DNA of 64,000 nucleotides. Source: Peribacillus acanthi. Lineage in GTDB: Bacteria > Bacillota > Bacilli > Bacillales > DSM-1321. Shown in pieces: positions 9,656 to 17,327 of the stretch. Positions within the stretch are counted from its first letter, which is position 1. Each line of letters opens with the position of its first letter. Position numbers and translations under genes: made by a program. The notes under the pieces are model-generated. The model did no database searches and had not been told where the DNA came from. It saw only the letters and a program-made list of their open reading frames with translations. The stretch spans positions 1-64,000 of the forward strand of contig NZ_QBBX01000004.1 of assembly GCF_003073175.1 (NCBI RefSeq). The letters run 5' to 3'.

Positions 9656-11317
9656 CTATACTTCCATGATTATCGGTAAGATCATTGGTCTTCTTTTTGT
9701 TTTCTCATAAAGATATGAGTTTAGAGAATCTCTAATATCTTGTTTAATCGTTGACCAATCAAAATCTGCACCAGAATTCTTTTGTACTGCTTCTTTTACA
9801 ATCGTCACAGAGTCTTCCATTAATCTTTCCGATTCACGTACATAAACAAAACCACGTGATATGATTTCCGGACCAGCAACAATCGATTTATCCGATTTAT
9901 GAAGAGTAACTACCACAATCAATATACCATCTTGTGAAAGTAGACGTCGGTCACGTAATACGATATTGCCTACATCTCCTACCCCACTTCCGTCAATAAG
10001 TGTGTTCCCTGCAGGTACTTTACTTGTAGGACGAATCTTCGAGGCTTTGATTTCAACTACTTCCCCTTTATCAGCTATACAAATTTGATCATTGCTAAAG
10101 CCTTGTTGAACTGCAAGCTTTGCATGTGCCTTTAGCATTCTATATTCGCCATGAATAGGCATGAAGTACTTTGGCTTCATTAAGTTGATCATCATTTTTA
10201 ACTCTTCTTGACTTCCATGGCCAGGAACGAATACTGTTCGGTTTGTGACGACATGTGCTCCCGCTCTAAACAACAGATCTACTGTTTTATAAAGTGTCAA
10301 TTCTCCACCCCTTACTGGTGAAGCTGCAATTATGACAGTATCTCCTTTAACTATATTAATTTGTTTATGCCCTTTTTTCGCCATTTTTTGAAGAGCAGCT
10401 ATTGGTTCGCCCTGCCCACCTGTTACAAGGATGGCCACTTCATCTGCATGGTACTTTTCAATTTCAGATGCTTGAATTAAGATTTCATCATGTATTCTTA
10501 AATAACCTAATTTCAAAGCAATATCATAAACGGTTTTCAATCTTTTTCCAACAACTGCTACTTTTCGATTATTCTCATAGGCAGCATTAAAGACATGCTG
10601 GATATGATTAATGTTCGATGCAAAACATGCAACAATAACACGACCCGATGCACCATGGAAAACGTTAGAAATTTCACGAGAAACAACTGCCTCTGATGTT
10701 GTATATCCAGGTTTTTCTGCCCCTGTACTCTCTGATAGTAAGCAAAGTACTCCTCTTTCCCCTATAGCTGCCATTTTCCCTATATCTGCTTGGTAGAGTT
10801 CAGTAGCAGCTTGGTCAAATTTGAAGTCACCCGTATATACGATGCTTCCTTGAGAAGTATGTAAACAAATACCTACTGATCCTGGAATACTGTGATTCGT
10901 TTTAAAGAAACTAACTTCCGCTGATTCAAATTGTAAAACTGTATGGGATTCAATCTTATAAAAATCAACCTTATCTGTGAACTCGTCTTCTCTTAACTTT
11001 GCTTTTACGAGCTCAATAGTAAGGTCCGTTCCGTAAACAGTTGTTTTAATATTTTTTAAGATATATGTAAGTGCACCAATATGATCTTCATGACCATGGC
11101 TAAGAAAAATGCCTTTAATTGACTGTTTATTGTCTTTCAAATAAGTAATGTCAGGAATAACAATATCAATCCCTAGCATTTCTTCTTCTGGGAACATCAA
11201 TCCTGCATCTAAGACAAATAAATCCCCATCTACATCTACTACGTACATATTCTTTCCGAGCTCTCCCTGTCCTCCCAAGGAAATGATCTTGATGTTCTCA
11301 TTTTTAGCAATACTCAC
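9656..11317 (-). CDS. rnjB: Ribonuclease J2
   Basis: Metallo-beta-lactamase/beta-CASP ribonuclease that acts with RNase J1 in mRNA decay and 5' end processing. The 553 aa match the RNase J length. The locus between dapA and tepA is that of B. subtilis rnjB. All expected metal ligands are present: His74, His76, Asp78 and His79 in SHGHEDHIG, His in THNSIP-type NHSIPGS, Asp in TGDFKFD, and His in the C-terminal GHGSQEE and HGEYRM segments. The start is GTG behind AGGAGG. The paralogue call (J2, not J1) rests on gene position; the complete active-site motif is noted as a finding. Confidence 0.9.
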   Translation of the reverse strand: MSIAKNENIKIISLGGQGELGKNMYVVDVDGDLFVLDAGLMFPEEEMLGIDIVIPDITYLKDNKQSIKGIFLSHGHEDHIGALTYILKNIKTTVYGTDLTIELVKAKLREDEFTDKVDFYKIESHTVLQFESAEVSFFKTNHSIPGSVGICLHTSQGSIVYTGDFKFDQAATELYQADIGKMAAIGERGVLCLLSESTGAEKPGYTTSEAVVSREISNVFHGASGRVIVACFASNINHIQHVFNAAYENNRKVAVVGKRLKTVYDIALKLGYLRIHDEILIQASEIEKYHADEVAILVTGGQGEPIAALQKMAKKGHKQINIVKGDTVIIAASPVRGGELTLYKTVDLLFRAGAHVVTNRTVFVPGHGSQEELKMMINLMKPKYFMPIHGEYRMLKAHAKLAVQQGFSNDQICIADKGEVVEIKASKIRPTSKVPAGNTLIDGSGVGDVGNIVLRDRRLLSQDGILIVVVTLHKSDKSIVAGPEIISRGFVYVRESERLMEDSVTIVKEAVQKNSGADFDWSTIKQDIRDSLNSYLYEKTKRRPMILPIIMEV

Positions 11318-11410
11318 TTTGTGTTTCCTCCTATGTTCTTATGACCGTGCCATACAAATTATGTTTATTATACAGTATCGAATTTTTAACTGACAACCAT
11401 TTATCGAATG

Positions 11411-11475
11411 AAAAAATCCTCTGATAGTATTTAGGAAATGGAAACGCACTTTCCTAGCTACTAAAAGAGGATTTT
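11411..11475 (-). terminator. Terminator after dapA
   Basis: Outer 10-bp arms (11413-11422 with 11466-11475) and an inner 7-bp stem TAGGAAA/TTTCCTA (11432-11438 with 11450-11456). A run of six T follows on the minus strand. It closes the spoVFA-dapA unit before rnjB. Confidence 0.75.
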
Positions 11476-11501
11476 AAATTATTTAATGGCTTTCACGTAG
11501 A

Positions 11502-11606
11502 TTGTTGTTTTTAAACTATAAGTTTCCCCATTGAATGCAACGAGAGGCACTTTGTTTTCTCTACAATCACTTATAGTTAAAAATAATTTTCATTTGAAAA
11601 CAACAA
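11502..11606. repeat. Nested inverted repeats after dapA
   Basis: Outer arms TTGTTGTTTT (11502-11511) and AAAACAACAA (11597-11606), and inner arms AACTATAAGT (11514-11523) and ACTTATAGTT (11569-11578), are all perfect. The RNA could fold into one long hairpin just after the dapA stop. Together with the terminator this accounts for the 305-bp gene-free stretch 11318-11622; I see no ORF in it. Confidence 0.6.
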
Positions 11607-11622
11607 AATTTACGAAAACATT

Positions 11623-12489
11623 TTAATTCATTAATTGTTGTAGTTTGCTTCTATCCTGTTCTGATAGTGGAACTAAAGGAAGTCTTACAGAACCTACATC
11701 GATGCCTTTCATTTGTAAAGCAGTCTTTACAGGAGATGGACTTGGTGCCATAAATAAACCTAGCATAAGTGGAGCTAGTTTTTGATGCTTTTTAGAAGCT
11801 TCTTGAAGCTTTCCTTCAAGGAATAGAGAAATCATTTCCTGCATTTCGTTTCCTATCACATGGGAAGCGACTGAAACAATCCCAGATGCACCAATTGCCA
11901 TCGTAGGTAAAGCTAAGCTGTCATCGCCACTATACAAGACAAAGTCATCAGGAGTATTGGCTAATATCTCAGTAGCAGCATTTAAATCACCACTCGCCTC
12001 TTTGATTGCCACAATATTAGGAATTGCAGAAAGCTTAATGATTGTAGAAGGAAGCATATTAGCAACTGTTCTTCCAGGTACATTGTATAGCATAACTGGA
12101 AGGGAGGTGGATTCTGCAACTGTTTTGAAGTGTAGATATAAACCATCTTGGCTCGGCTTGTTATAATAAGGAACAACCAACATGATTGCATCCACACCGA
12201 TTTGTTCAGCTTTTTTTGTCAGTTCAATGCTTGCATACGTGTTATTGCTACCCGTACCGGCAATGACAGGGACTCTCTTATCCACTACTTTCACTACATG
12301 CTTAAATAGTGCTATTTTTTCTTCAGTAGATAAAGTAGGAGACTCACCAGTTGTACCTGCAATTACGAGTGAATCAGAACCATTGTCTATTAAATAATTG
12401 ATTAACTGAGTCGTTTTATTAAAATCGATGTTGCCTTTTTTATCAAAAGGCGTAACCATAGCTGTTGAAATTCTACCAAAAATCGTCAT
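11623..12489 (-). CDS. dapA: 4-hydroxy-tetrahydrodipicolinate synthase
   Basis: Condenses pyruvate with aspartate semialdehyde, the branch point to dipicolinate, meso-DAP and lysine. The 288-aa TIM barrel contains the substrate motif AGTTGESPTLS, Tyr in YNVPGRT, and the Schiff-base Lys in AIKEASGD (near residue 162). It starts with ATG after a weak GAGTGA site, 62 bp downstream of dapG, and ends the spoVFA-spoVFB-asd-dapG-dapA cluster. Length and motifs are normal. Confidence 0.96.
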   Translation of the reverse strand: MTIFGRISTAMVTPFDKKGNIDFNKTTQLINYLIDNGSDSLVIAGTTGESPTLSTEEKIALFKHVVKVVDKRVPVIAGTGSNNTYASIELTKKAEQIGVDAIMLVVPYYNKPSQDGLYLHFKTVAESTSLPVMLYNVPGRTVANMLPSTIIKLSAIPNIVAIKEASGDLNAATEILANTPDDFVLYSGDDSLALPTMAIGASGIVSVASHVIGNEMQEMISLFLEGKLQEASKKHQKLAPLMLGLFMAPSPSPVKTALQMKGIDVGSVRLPLVPLSEQDRSKLQQLMN

Positions 12490-12551
12490 AGATTCACTCT
12501 ACTTTCAATTGAAAGATAATTTTAAAATATCCAAGCTTAATCTAATGATAT

Positions 12552-13793
12552 TTATTCCTTTATACCATATTCAATCATATCTTCATGTAATTGAAAAGCA
12601 TCATGTAATGCATTGACTGCATCGACTAAGTCTTTTTCCTTCACAAGAACCCAAATAGTGGTATGACTGTCTGCGGATTGAAGAATCGATATACCCTTTT
12701 CTGATAATGCAGTTACTATTTTAGACGTGACACCAGGAACTCCAGTAATACCGGCACCTACAACAGAAACTTTTGCGCAACCCTCATTAATGTCCGGTTC
12801 ATGCCCAATTTCCTTGAGAACTTGGATAGCACGATCAGTCATATCCTTTGTAACCGTATAAACGACTCCATTCGGGTAGATATTGATAAAGTCAACAGAA
12901 ATAGATGCATTTGCCATTGCTTTAAAAACTTCTGCCTGAAGATCGTACTGACCATCTTTTGCACTTACCTTTATCTGAGTAATATTTGACACATGTGCTA
13001 TTCCTGTTACTAGACGTTCTCTTATATCGCTACCTTTATTTTCACGGTTTATTGTAGTTACAAGAGTACCTAAACCATCAGAGTAGGTAGAACGGATACG
13101 AATCGGCACTTTAGCCTGCATTGCGATTTCAACTGCACGAGGATGGATGACTTTTGCACCTTGATACGCCATGTTACATACCTCTGTGTACGTTACTACA
13201 GAAAGTGGCCTAGCATTTTCTGCTATACGAGGATCAGCCGTCATAATACCTTCCACATCAGTGAAAATATCGACCCATTCAGCATTTAAGGCGGCCCCTA
13301 ATGCCGCAGCAGAAGTATCACTTCCACCACGGCCTATTGTAGTGATGTCCCCGTTCCGTGCTGCTCCCTGGAAGCCTGCGACTACAACCACATCATAGTT
13401 TTCTAATTCCCTGATTAAACGATCACATTTCATTTCGATAATTTTCGCATTGGTGTGATCATTATTTGTACGGAAACCTGCTTGCGCTCCAGTATAAGCT
13501 GTAGATTTAATACCATTCTCATTTAGCATATTCGAAAATAATACCGCTGAAATTGTTTCACCTACAGAAAGTAACAAATCTTGTTCCCGTTTTGACACTT
13601 TCGTTTCTGAGGCATTAATCAAAGACAATAAAGTATCTGTAGCGTATGGCTCACCTTTTCTACCCATTGCAGATACTACAACAACTACCTTATATCCTTC
13701 TTTTAATGCATTAGAAATATGTCGTCTTGCATGTGCTCTACTTTCTTCGTTGCGAACGGATGTGCCTCCGAACTTTTGAACGACTACATTCAT
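12552..13793 (-). CDS. dapG: Aspartate kinase I (DAP-sensitive type)
   Basis: Phosphorylates aspartate as the first step of the DAP/lysine/dipicolinate branch. The 413-aa protein begins with the KFGGTSV motif and has the kinase domain to about residue 245, with TTIGRGGSDTSA binding substrate. Two ACT domains follow, with SVVGAGITGVPGV in the second. In B. subtilis the enzyme at this locus is feedback-inhibited by meso-DAP and made continuously for cell wall and spore needs. The ATG follows GGGGTG closely. It lies between asd and dapA. Confidence 0.95.
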   Translation of the reverse strand: MNVVVQKFGGTSVRNEESRAHARRHISNALKEGYKVVVVVSAMGRKGEPYATDTLLSLINASETKVSKREQDLLLSVGETISAVLFSNMLNENGIKSTAYTGAQAGFRTNNDHTNAKIIEMKCDRLIRELENYDVVVVAGFQGAARNGDITTIGRGGSDTSAAALGAALNAEWVDIFTDVEGIMTADPRIAENARPLSVVTYTEVCNMAYQGAKVIHPRAVEIAMQAKVPIRIRSTYSDGLGTLVTTINRENKGSDIRERLVTGIAHVSNITQIKVSAKDGQYDLQAEVFKAMANASISVDFINIYPNGVVYTVTKDMTDRAIQVLKEIGHEPDINEGCAKVSVVGAGITGVPGVTSKIVTALSEKGISILQSADSHTTIWVLVKEKDLVDAVNALHDAFQLHEDMIEYGIKE

Positions 13794-13811
13794 ATTAACA
13801 CCCCAAACGAA

Positions 13812-13846
13812 CTCAGCCCTTCTTATGAATAATAGGAAAGGCTGAG
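13812..13846 (-). promoter_or_regulatory. Hairpin between asd and dapG
   Basis: An 11-bp stem with one G-T pair formed by CTCAGCC (13812-13818) and GGCTGAG (13840-13846) and adjoining bases. No T run follows, so it is more likely a processing or stability stem than a terminator. Confidence 0.45.
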
Positions 13847-13860
13847 CTCTGAATAGTAAA

Positions 13861-14916
13861 CTATTTTAATGTTACCAATTCAAGTTTCACAAGGCTTTCT
13901 GCGATTTGGACTGAGTTCCAAGCAGCACCTTTCAATAGATTATCTGAAACAATCCACATATGGAAACCTTTATCTTCATCTAGGTCTTTACGGATCCGTC
14001 CCACAAAGACATCATTTAACCCTACACAATGAGCAGGCATAGGGTATACTTGTTGTTCTGGTTGGTCTTGAAGGACAATACCAGGAGCCTGTTTCAATAA
14101 TTCTCTAATTTCAGTAACAGAAACGCCTTCTTTTTCAACCTCAATGTATACAGATTCAGAGTGACCAGTTACGACTGGTAAGCGCACACATGTCGCTGCA
14201 ACTTTTAACTCTGGCATGTGCATGATTTTTTTCGTTTCATTCATCATTTTCATTTCTTCATAAGTGAAACCATTTTCTTGAAACTTATCAATTTGAGGAA
14301 TTGCGTTAAATGCAATTTGATAATGCTTTTTGTCTGCCTTGACTGGGAGCATAGCCGGTGTAAAATCTTGACCATTCAAAATTGCTCTCGCTTGATTTTG
14401 AAGCTCTTCTATTGCAGCTGCTCCTGCGCCTGACACTGCTTGGTATGTTGATACTAGAACTTTATTTAAGCCATATGCTTGACGTAAAGGCTCCAAAGCC
14501 ACGACCATTTGAATGGTCGAACAATTTGGATTTGCAATAATCCCATTATGATTTTTTAAATCATCTTCATTTACTTCTGGTACCACAAGTGGGACATTGG
14601 GATCCATTCTGAATGCACTAGTGTTATCTACAACGATCGCCCCTCGTTTTACCGCTTCAGGAGCCAATAATTGTGACACGCTTCCTCCTGCACTGAATAG
14701 AGCTATATCTACGCCTTCAAAACTATCAGGAGTCGCCTCTTGTACAATGATTTCTTCATTTTTATACATTACCTTTGAACCTGCAGAACGTGCAGAAGAT
14801 AAAAGAGTTAGTTTTTTAATTGGTAAATTACGTTGTTCTAAAGTTTTAATCATTTGCTGCCCAACTGCGCCAGTTGCACCTACTACTGCTACATGAAGAC
14901 CTTTTAATTCTTGCAT
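13861..14916 (-). CDS. asd: Aspartate-semialdehyde dehydrogenase
   Basis: Reduces aspartyl phosphate to aspartate semialdehyde with NADPH, feeding DapA and the threonine/methionine branch. The 351 aa contain the nucleotide-binding [12 protein letters not shown] at the N-terminus, the catalytic Cys in NPNCSTIQ (near residue 130) and the His in [10 protein letters not shown]. The start is ATG behind AAAAGGGG. It follows spoVFB by 114 bp without a terminator, so it can be read from the spoVFA promoter as well as from an upstream promoter of its own that I cannot place with certainty. Confidence 0.96.
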   Translation of the reverse strand: MQELKGLHVAVVGATGAVGQQMIKTLEQRNLPIKKLTLLSSARSAGSKVMYKNEEIIVQEATPDSFEGVDIALFSAGGSVSQLLAPEAVKRGAIVVDNTSAFRMDPNVPLVVPEVNEDDLKNHNGIIANPNCSTIQMVVALEPLRQAYGLNKVLVSTYQAVSGAGAAAIEELQNQARAILNGQDFTPAMLPVKADKKHYQIAFNAIPQIDKFQENGFTYEEMKMMNETKKIMHMPELKVAATCVRLPVVTGHSESVYIEVEKEGVSVTEIRELLKQAPGIVLQDQPEQQVYPMPAHCVGLNDVFVGRIRKDLDEDKGFHMWIVSDNLLKGAAWNSVQIAESLVKLELVTLK

Positions 14917-15030
14917 TATTCATATCCCCTTTTCCATAAGACAATGGCTGTAACCTAGTCTTCGTAAATATGATTCATTTTAACATATTGACGCACGAAT
15001 GTAAGATAGTAATTAAAGAAAAAACATAGT

Positions 15031-15630
15031 TTATTCAGGATCTCTAAATCTTTCAACGATTACTGGTTGAATTTGTCTTCCTTGAATGGCTTCAAGGATT
15101 GTTTCACGAATCATAGACATCCTTGCAACCATCGAGTTCGGCTTTTTATCTGGTGCATCTTGGCCATAAGGAATAAAGTAAAAATCCTTTGTAGCCATTA
15201 GTCTCATTAAGTTTACCCCATTTAAACCAAGCGCGTCATTAGTAGATATTCCTAATACAACTGGCCTATGATTTCTGATAGTAGCCTTTGCTGCCATTAG
15301 GACAGGGGAATCTGTTAATGCATTAGCTAACTTGCTCATAGAATTACCTGTAAGCGGGGCAATAACCATACAGTCCAAAGGTAATTTCGGTCCAAGGGGC
15401 TCTGCTTTAACTATAGAATCGATTACTTGATGTCCTGTTAGCTGTACAATGCGTTCAACCCAATCTTCACCTTTACCAAAACGCGTGTTGGTATTTTGAA
15501 CAGTAAATGTCACGATTGGAATCACTTCTGCTCCTTCATTAACAAGCTTTTCAATTTCTGGAAATACAACATCATACGTACAATGGGAACCCGTTAGGCC
15601 AAAACCAATTCTTTTACCTTTCAAACTCAT
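15031..15630 (-). CDS. spoVFB: Dipicolinate synthase subunit B
   Basis: Flavoprotein-like subunit of dipicolinate synthase, which makes the spore-core dipicolinic acid in the mother cell. The 199-aa protein opens with GFGLTGSHCTYDVV, resembling the FMN-binding fold of the DFP family, and includes VIAPLTGNSMSKLANALTD. The ATG overlaps the spoVFA stop by 4 nt. Length is about that of the B. subtilis subunit. Confidence 0.95.
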   Translation of the reverse strand: MSLKGKRIGFGLTGSHCTYDVVFPEIEKLVNEGAEVIPIVTFTVQNTNTRFGKGEDWVERIVQLTGHQVIDSIVKAEPLGPKLPLDCMVIAPLTGNSMSKLANALTDSPVLMAAKATIRNHRPVVLGISTNDALGLNGVNLMRLMATKDFYFIPYGQDAPDKKPNSMVARMSMIRETILEAIQGRQIQPVIVERFRDPE

Positions 15631-16529
15631 ATGGTTTTCCCCTTTCTCTGTTTTAAGTCTTCCTGCAATAATTGGGAAAGGACATTCGCAAGGATTTTCC
15701 CTGCTGTTTTTGGTGCAACAATTCCTGGTAAACCTGGGGCTAACAATGCTTTGATTCCTCTTTTTTCAGCATAACGGAAATCAGTTCCTCCTGGTTTTGA
15801 TGCCAAATCAATGATAAGTGTATGGGCAGGCATCTTAGCAATAACTGCTGCTGTAACGATTTGATATGGAATCGTATTAATACAAATATCCGTATCTTTT
15901 ATCGATTCTGATAGATCATCAAGATGAAATGGCTCTAAACCCATTTCGGTAATCCTTGCTAAATGTTCGCTCTTCCTTGCACCTACCGTCACCTTAGCGC
16001 CTAATGCATGAAAAGTCCTAGCAACACTCATTCCAACCCTGCCTAATCCCAGCACAGAAACCTTTGATCCATGTATAGTAAAATCAGTGTGCTGGATTGC
16101 CATCATTATGGTACCTTCAACAGTCGGTATGGAATTATATATAGCTACGTCATCACGTTCGAATAATTGAACTAGTTTTCTATTTGTATTGGTAGTGATG
16201 GAATCCAAATATTTATTACTGATGCCAGAATAAACAGTACAATGGGCAGGCGTTGACGCCAAAATTTCTTCTGTAAGATACACATTTTCACCCGAAAAAA
16301 TAGTTTCAACTTTTCCCTCTGTGTTGGTTCCAGGTACTGGTAAAATAATCCCATCAATCTCAGAGAAATCCACGTCTTCAATCTTTTCTTTGACTGCTCC
16401 AGAAAATGCATGATCTAATTGCTCAAAACCAATTAGCCACAGTTTTGCATCAAGCTCTGTCAGCTTCTTGACAACTTCAAGCTGTCTAGCATCCCCGCCA
16501 ATCACAGCAATTTGTATGCCTGTAAGCAT
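15627..16529 (-). CDS. spoVFA: Dipicolinate synthase subunit A
   Basis: NAD(P)-binding subunit of dipicolinate synthase. The 300-aa product has IAVIGGDARQLE at the N-terminus and a Rossmann motif SVLGLGRVGMSVAR near residue 155, and ends in the conserved LLAPGLPGIVAPKTAG stretch. The frame could begin at a GTG four codons upstream, but AGAAGGTG is well spaced only for the ATG at 16529, giving MLTGIQIAVIGG as in B. subtilis. A sigma-K-like promoter lies about 65 bp upstream, fitting mother-cell expression late in sporulation. Confidence 0.95.
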   Translation of the reverse strand: MLTGIQIAVIGGDARQLEVVKKLTELDAKLWLIGFEQLDHAFSGAVKEKIEDVDFSEIDGIILPVPGTNTEGKVETIFSGENVYLTEEILASTPAHCTVYSGISNKYLDSITTNTNRKLVQLFERDDVAIYNSIPTVEGTIMMAIQHTDFTIHGSKVSVLGLGRVGMSVARTFHALGAKVTVGARKSEHLARITEMGLEPFHLDDLSESIKDTDICINTIPYQIVTAAVIAKMPAHTLIIDLASKPGGTDFRYAEKRGIKALLAPGLPGIVAPKTAGKILANVLSQLLQEDLKQRKGKTI

Positions 16530-16594
16530 CTCAAACTTCACCTTCTTCTATGAAAAATAACCCTCGTTATTTCATGGCTCCTAATTTACCTTCA

Positions 16595-16623
16595 CATAGT
16601 ATGAATAAAGAGCCTGTTAGGTG
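16595..16623 (-). promoter_or_regulatory. Sigma-K-like promoter of spoVFA
   Basis: On the minus strand a -35 CACC (16620-16623) and a -10 CATACTATG (16595-16603) are separated by 16 bp. This fits the sigma-K pattern (AC, about 16 bp, CATAnnnTA) apart from the last base. B. subtilis spoVFA is sigma-K controlled, so the match and the context agree. Confidence 0.65.
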
Positions 16624-16644
16624 ATAATCCAAAAGAAATAACTA

Positions 16645-16683
16645 TATAAAATAAAAAACCTCGTCGTTATGACAAGGTTTTTT
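16645..16683 (-). terminator. Terminator after ymxH
   Basis: AAAACCT/AGGTTTT arms with a further GTC/GAC pair across one mismatch. A TTTTTTATTTT tract follows on the minus strand. It separates ymxH from the spoVFA promoter. Confidence 0.75.
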
Positions 16684-16694
16684 GTTTCACATTA

Positions 16695-16946
16695 TTATTC
16701 TTGATTATATTGGCTCTCAGGTATATCAATAATAATCATATCTGTGCCAATTTTCTTAATGTGTTTCCATGGGACACGTATTTCATTTCCATTCCGTTTA
16801 AATCCAAACCATTTAACACTTGGAATAATCAATGCAACTATCTGCCCTGTCTCACTGATTTCTAAATCCGTTTGTCCTAGTATCCCAAGGCGTTCTGCTC
16901 TTTTAACATCCACAATTTCTTTACCGCTTAATTCACTAAGTCGCAT
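16695..16946 (-). CDS. ymxH: YlmC/YmxH-family sporulation protein
   Basis: An 83-aa PRC-barrel-like protein of the YlmC/YmxH family, found in spore formers; its biochemical role is unknown. The sequence MRLSELSGKEIVDV begins the fold and IGTDMIIIDIPES ends it. The frame starts at a GTG two codons earlier, but AGAGGTGA is spaced for the ATG at 16946. It sits between mlpA and spoVFA as in B. subtilis. Its upstream region holds an unusual structured element described separately. Confidence 0.85.
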   Translation of the reverse strand: MRLSELSGKEIVDVKRAERLGILGQTDLEISETGQIVALIIPSVKWFGFKRNGNEIRVPWKHIKKIGTDMIIIDIPESQYNQE

Positions 16947-17040
16947 TAGCACATCACCTCTTTACGATATCTTTATTAATATACATATCGATTTAGAGGA
17001 CAGGTTAGAAGTTAATTTACACTAATAAAGCAAATTTGCT

Positions 17041-17073
17041 ATAAAAATTGCCGCTTCTAAGAACAGAAGCGGC
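17041..17073 (-). terminator. Terminator-like hairpin upstream of ymxH
   Basis: Perfect 9-bp stem GCCGCTTCT/AGAAGCGGC (17050-17058 with 17065-17073) with AATTTTTAT after it on the minus strand. It ends the structured element 17077-17218 and lies about 100 bp before the ymxH start. Confidence 0.7.
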
Positions 17074-17076
17074 TAG

Positions 17077-17218
17077 CGCCTTGGTCAGCTTCGACACGCA
17101 TAAAAGAGCTTGCTAGAAGGTTGTTTTTACCTTCTTGACGGATTAGTTTATGAACTCGAGGTAGCCACGGCCTGTTGCAACGTCTGCATTAACACGTCCT
17201 TTGTGTCGTAGCTAGGCG
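17077..17218 (-). ncRNA. Structured element upstream of ymxH (candidate RNA or dispersed repeat)
   Basis: A long-range helix pairs 17077-17081, 17087-17090 and 17092-17097 with 17214-17218, 17210-17213 and 17203-17208: 15 bp with one 1x1 mismatch and a 5-nt bulge. It encloses hairpins at 17115-17135 (7 bp) and 17145-17156 (4 bp). It looks richer in G+C than its surroundings and runs into a terminator hairpin, so on the minus strand it could be a discrete RNA of about 180 nt. It could equally be an imperfect copy of a mobile repeat. With the mlpA terminator it accounts for most of the 381-bp gap 16947-17327. Confidence 0.45.
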
Positions 17219-17276
17219 TGGACATTTCACAATTGCTAAATTACCCACAGTTCTAGATGAATTATTTTCCAAAACA

Positions 17277-17318
17277 ATAAAAAAAACTGTCAGAATTCTA
17301 AGTAGAATTCTGACAGTT
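17277..17318 (-). terminator. Terminator after mlpA
   Basis: Perfect 15-bp stem (17285-17299 with 17304-17318), 4-nt loop, and a run of eight T on the minus strand: a textbook intrinsic terminator ten bases past the mlpA stop. Confidence 0.93.
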
Positions 17319-17327
17319 CGCTATTAC

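Noticed and set aside
12490-13860. Possible lysine riboswitch for dapG or dapA
   Set aside because: The gaps before these genes are 62 and 67 bp, far too short for a lysine riboswitch.
17148-17225. 25-codon minus-strand ORF (MSTPSYDTKDVLMQ...) in the structured element
   Set aside because: No Shine-Dalgarno sequence before the ATG and the region is better explained by its paired RNA structure or as a repeat.
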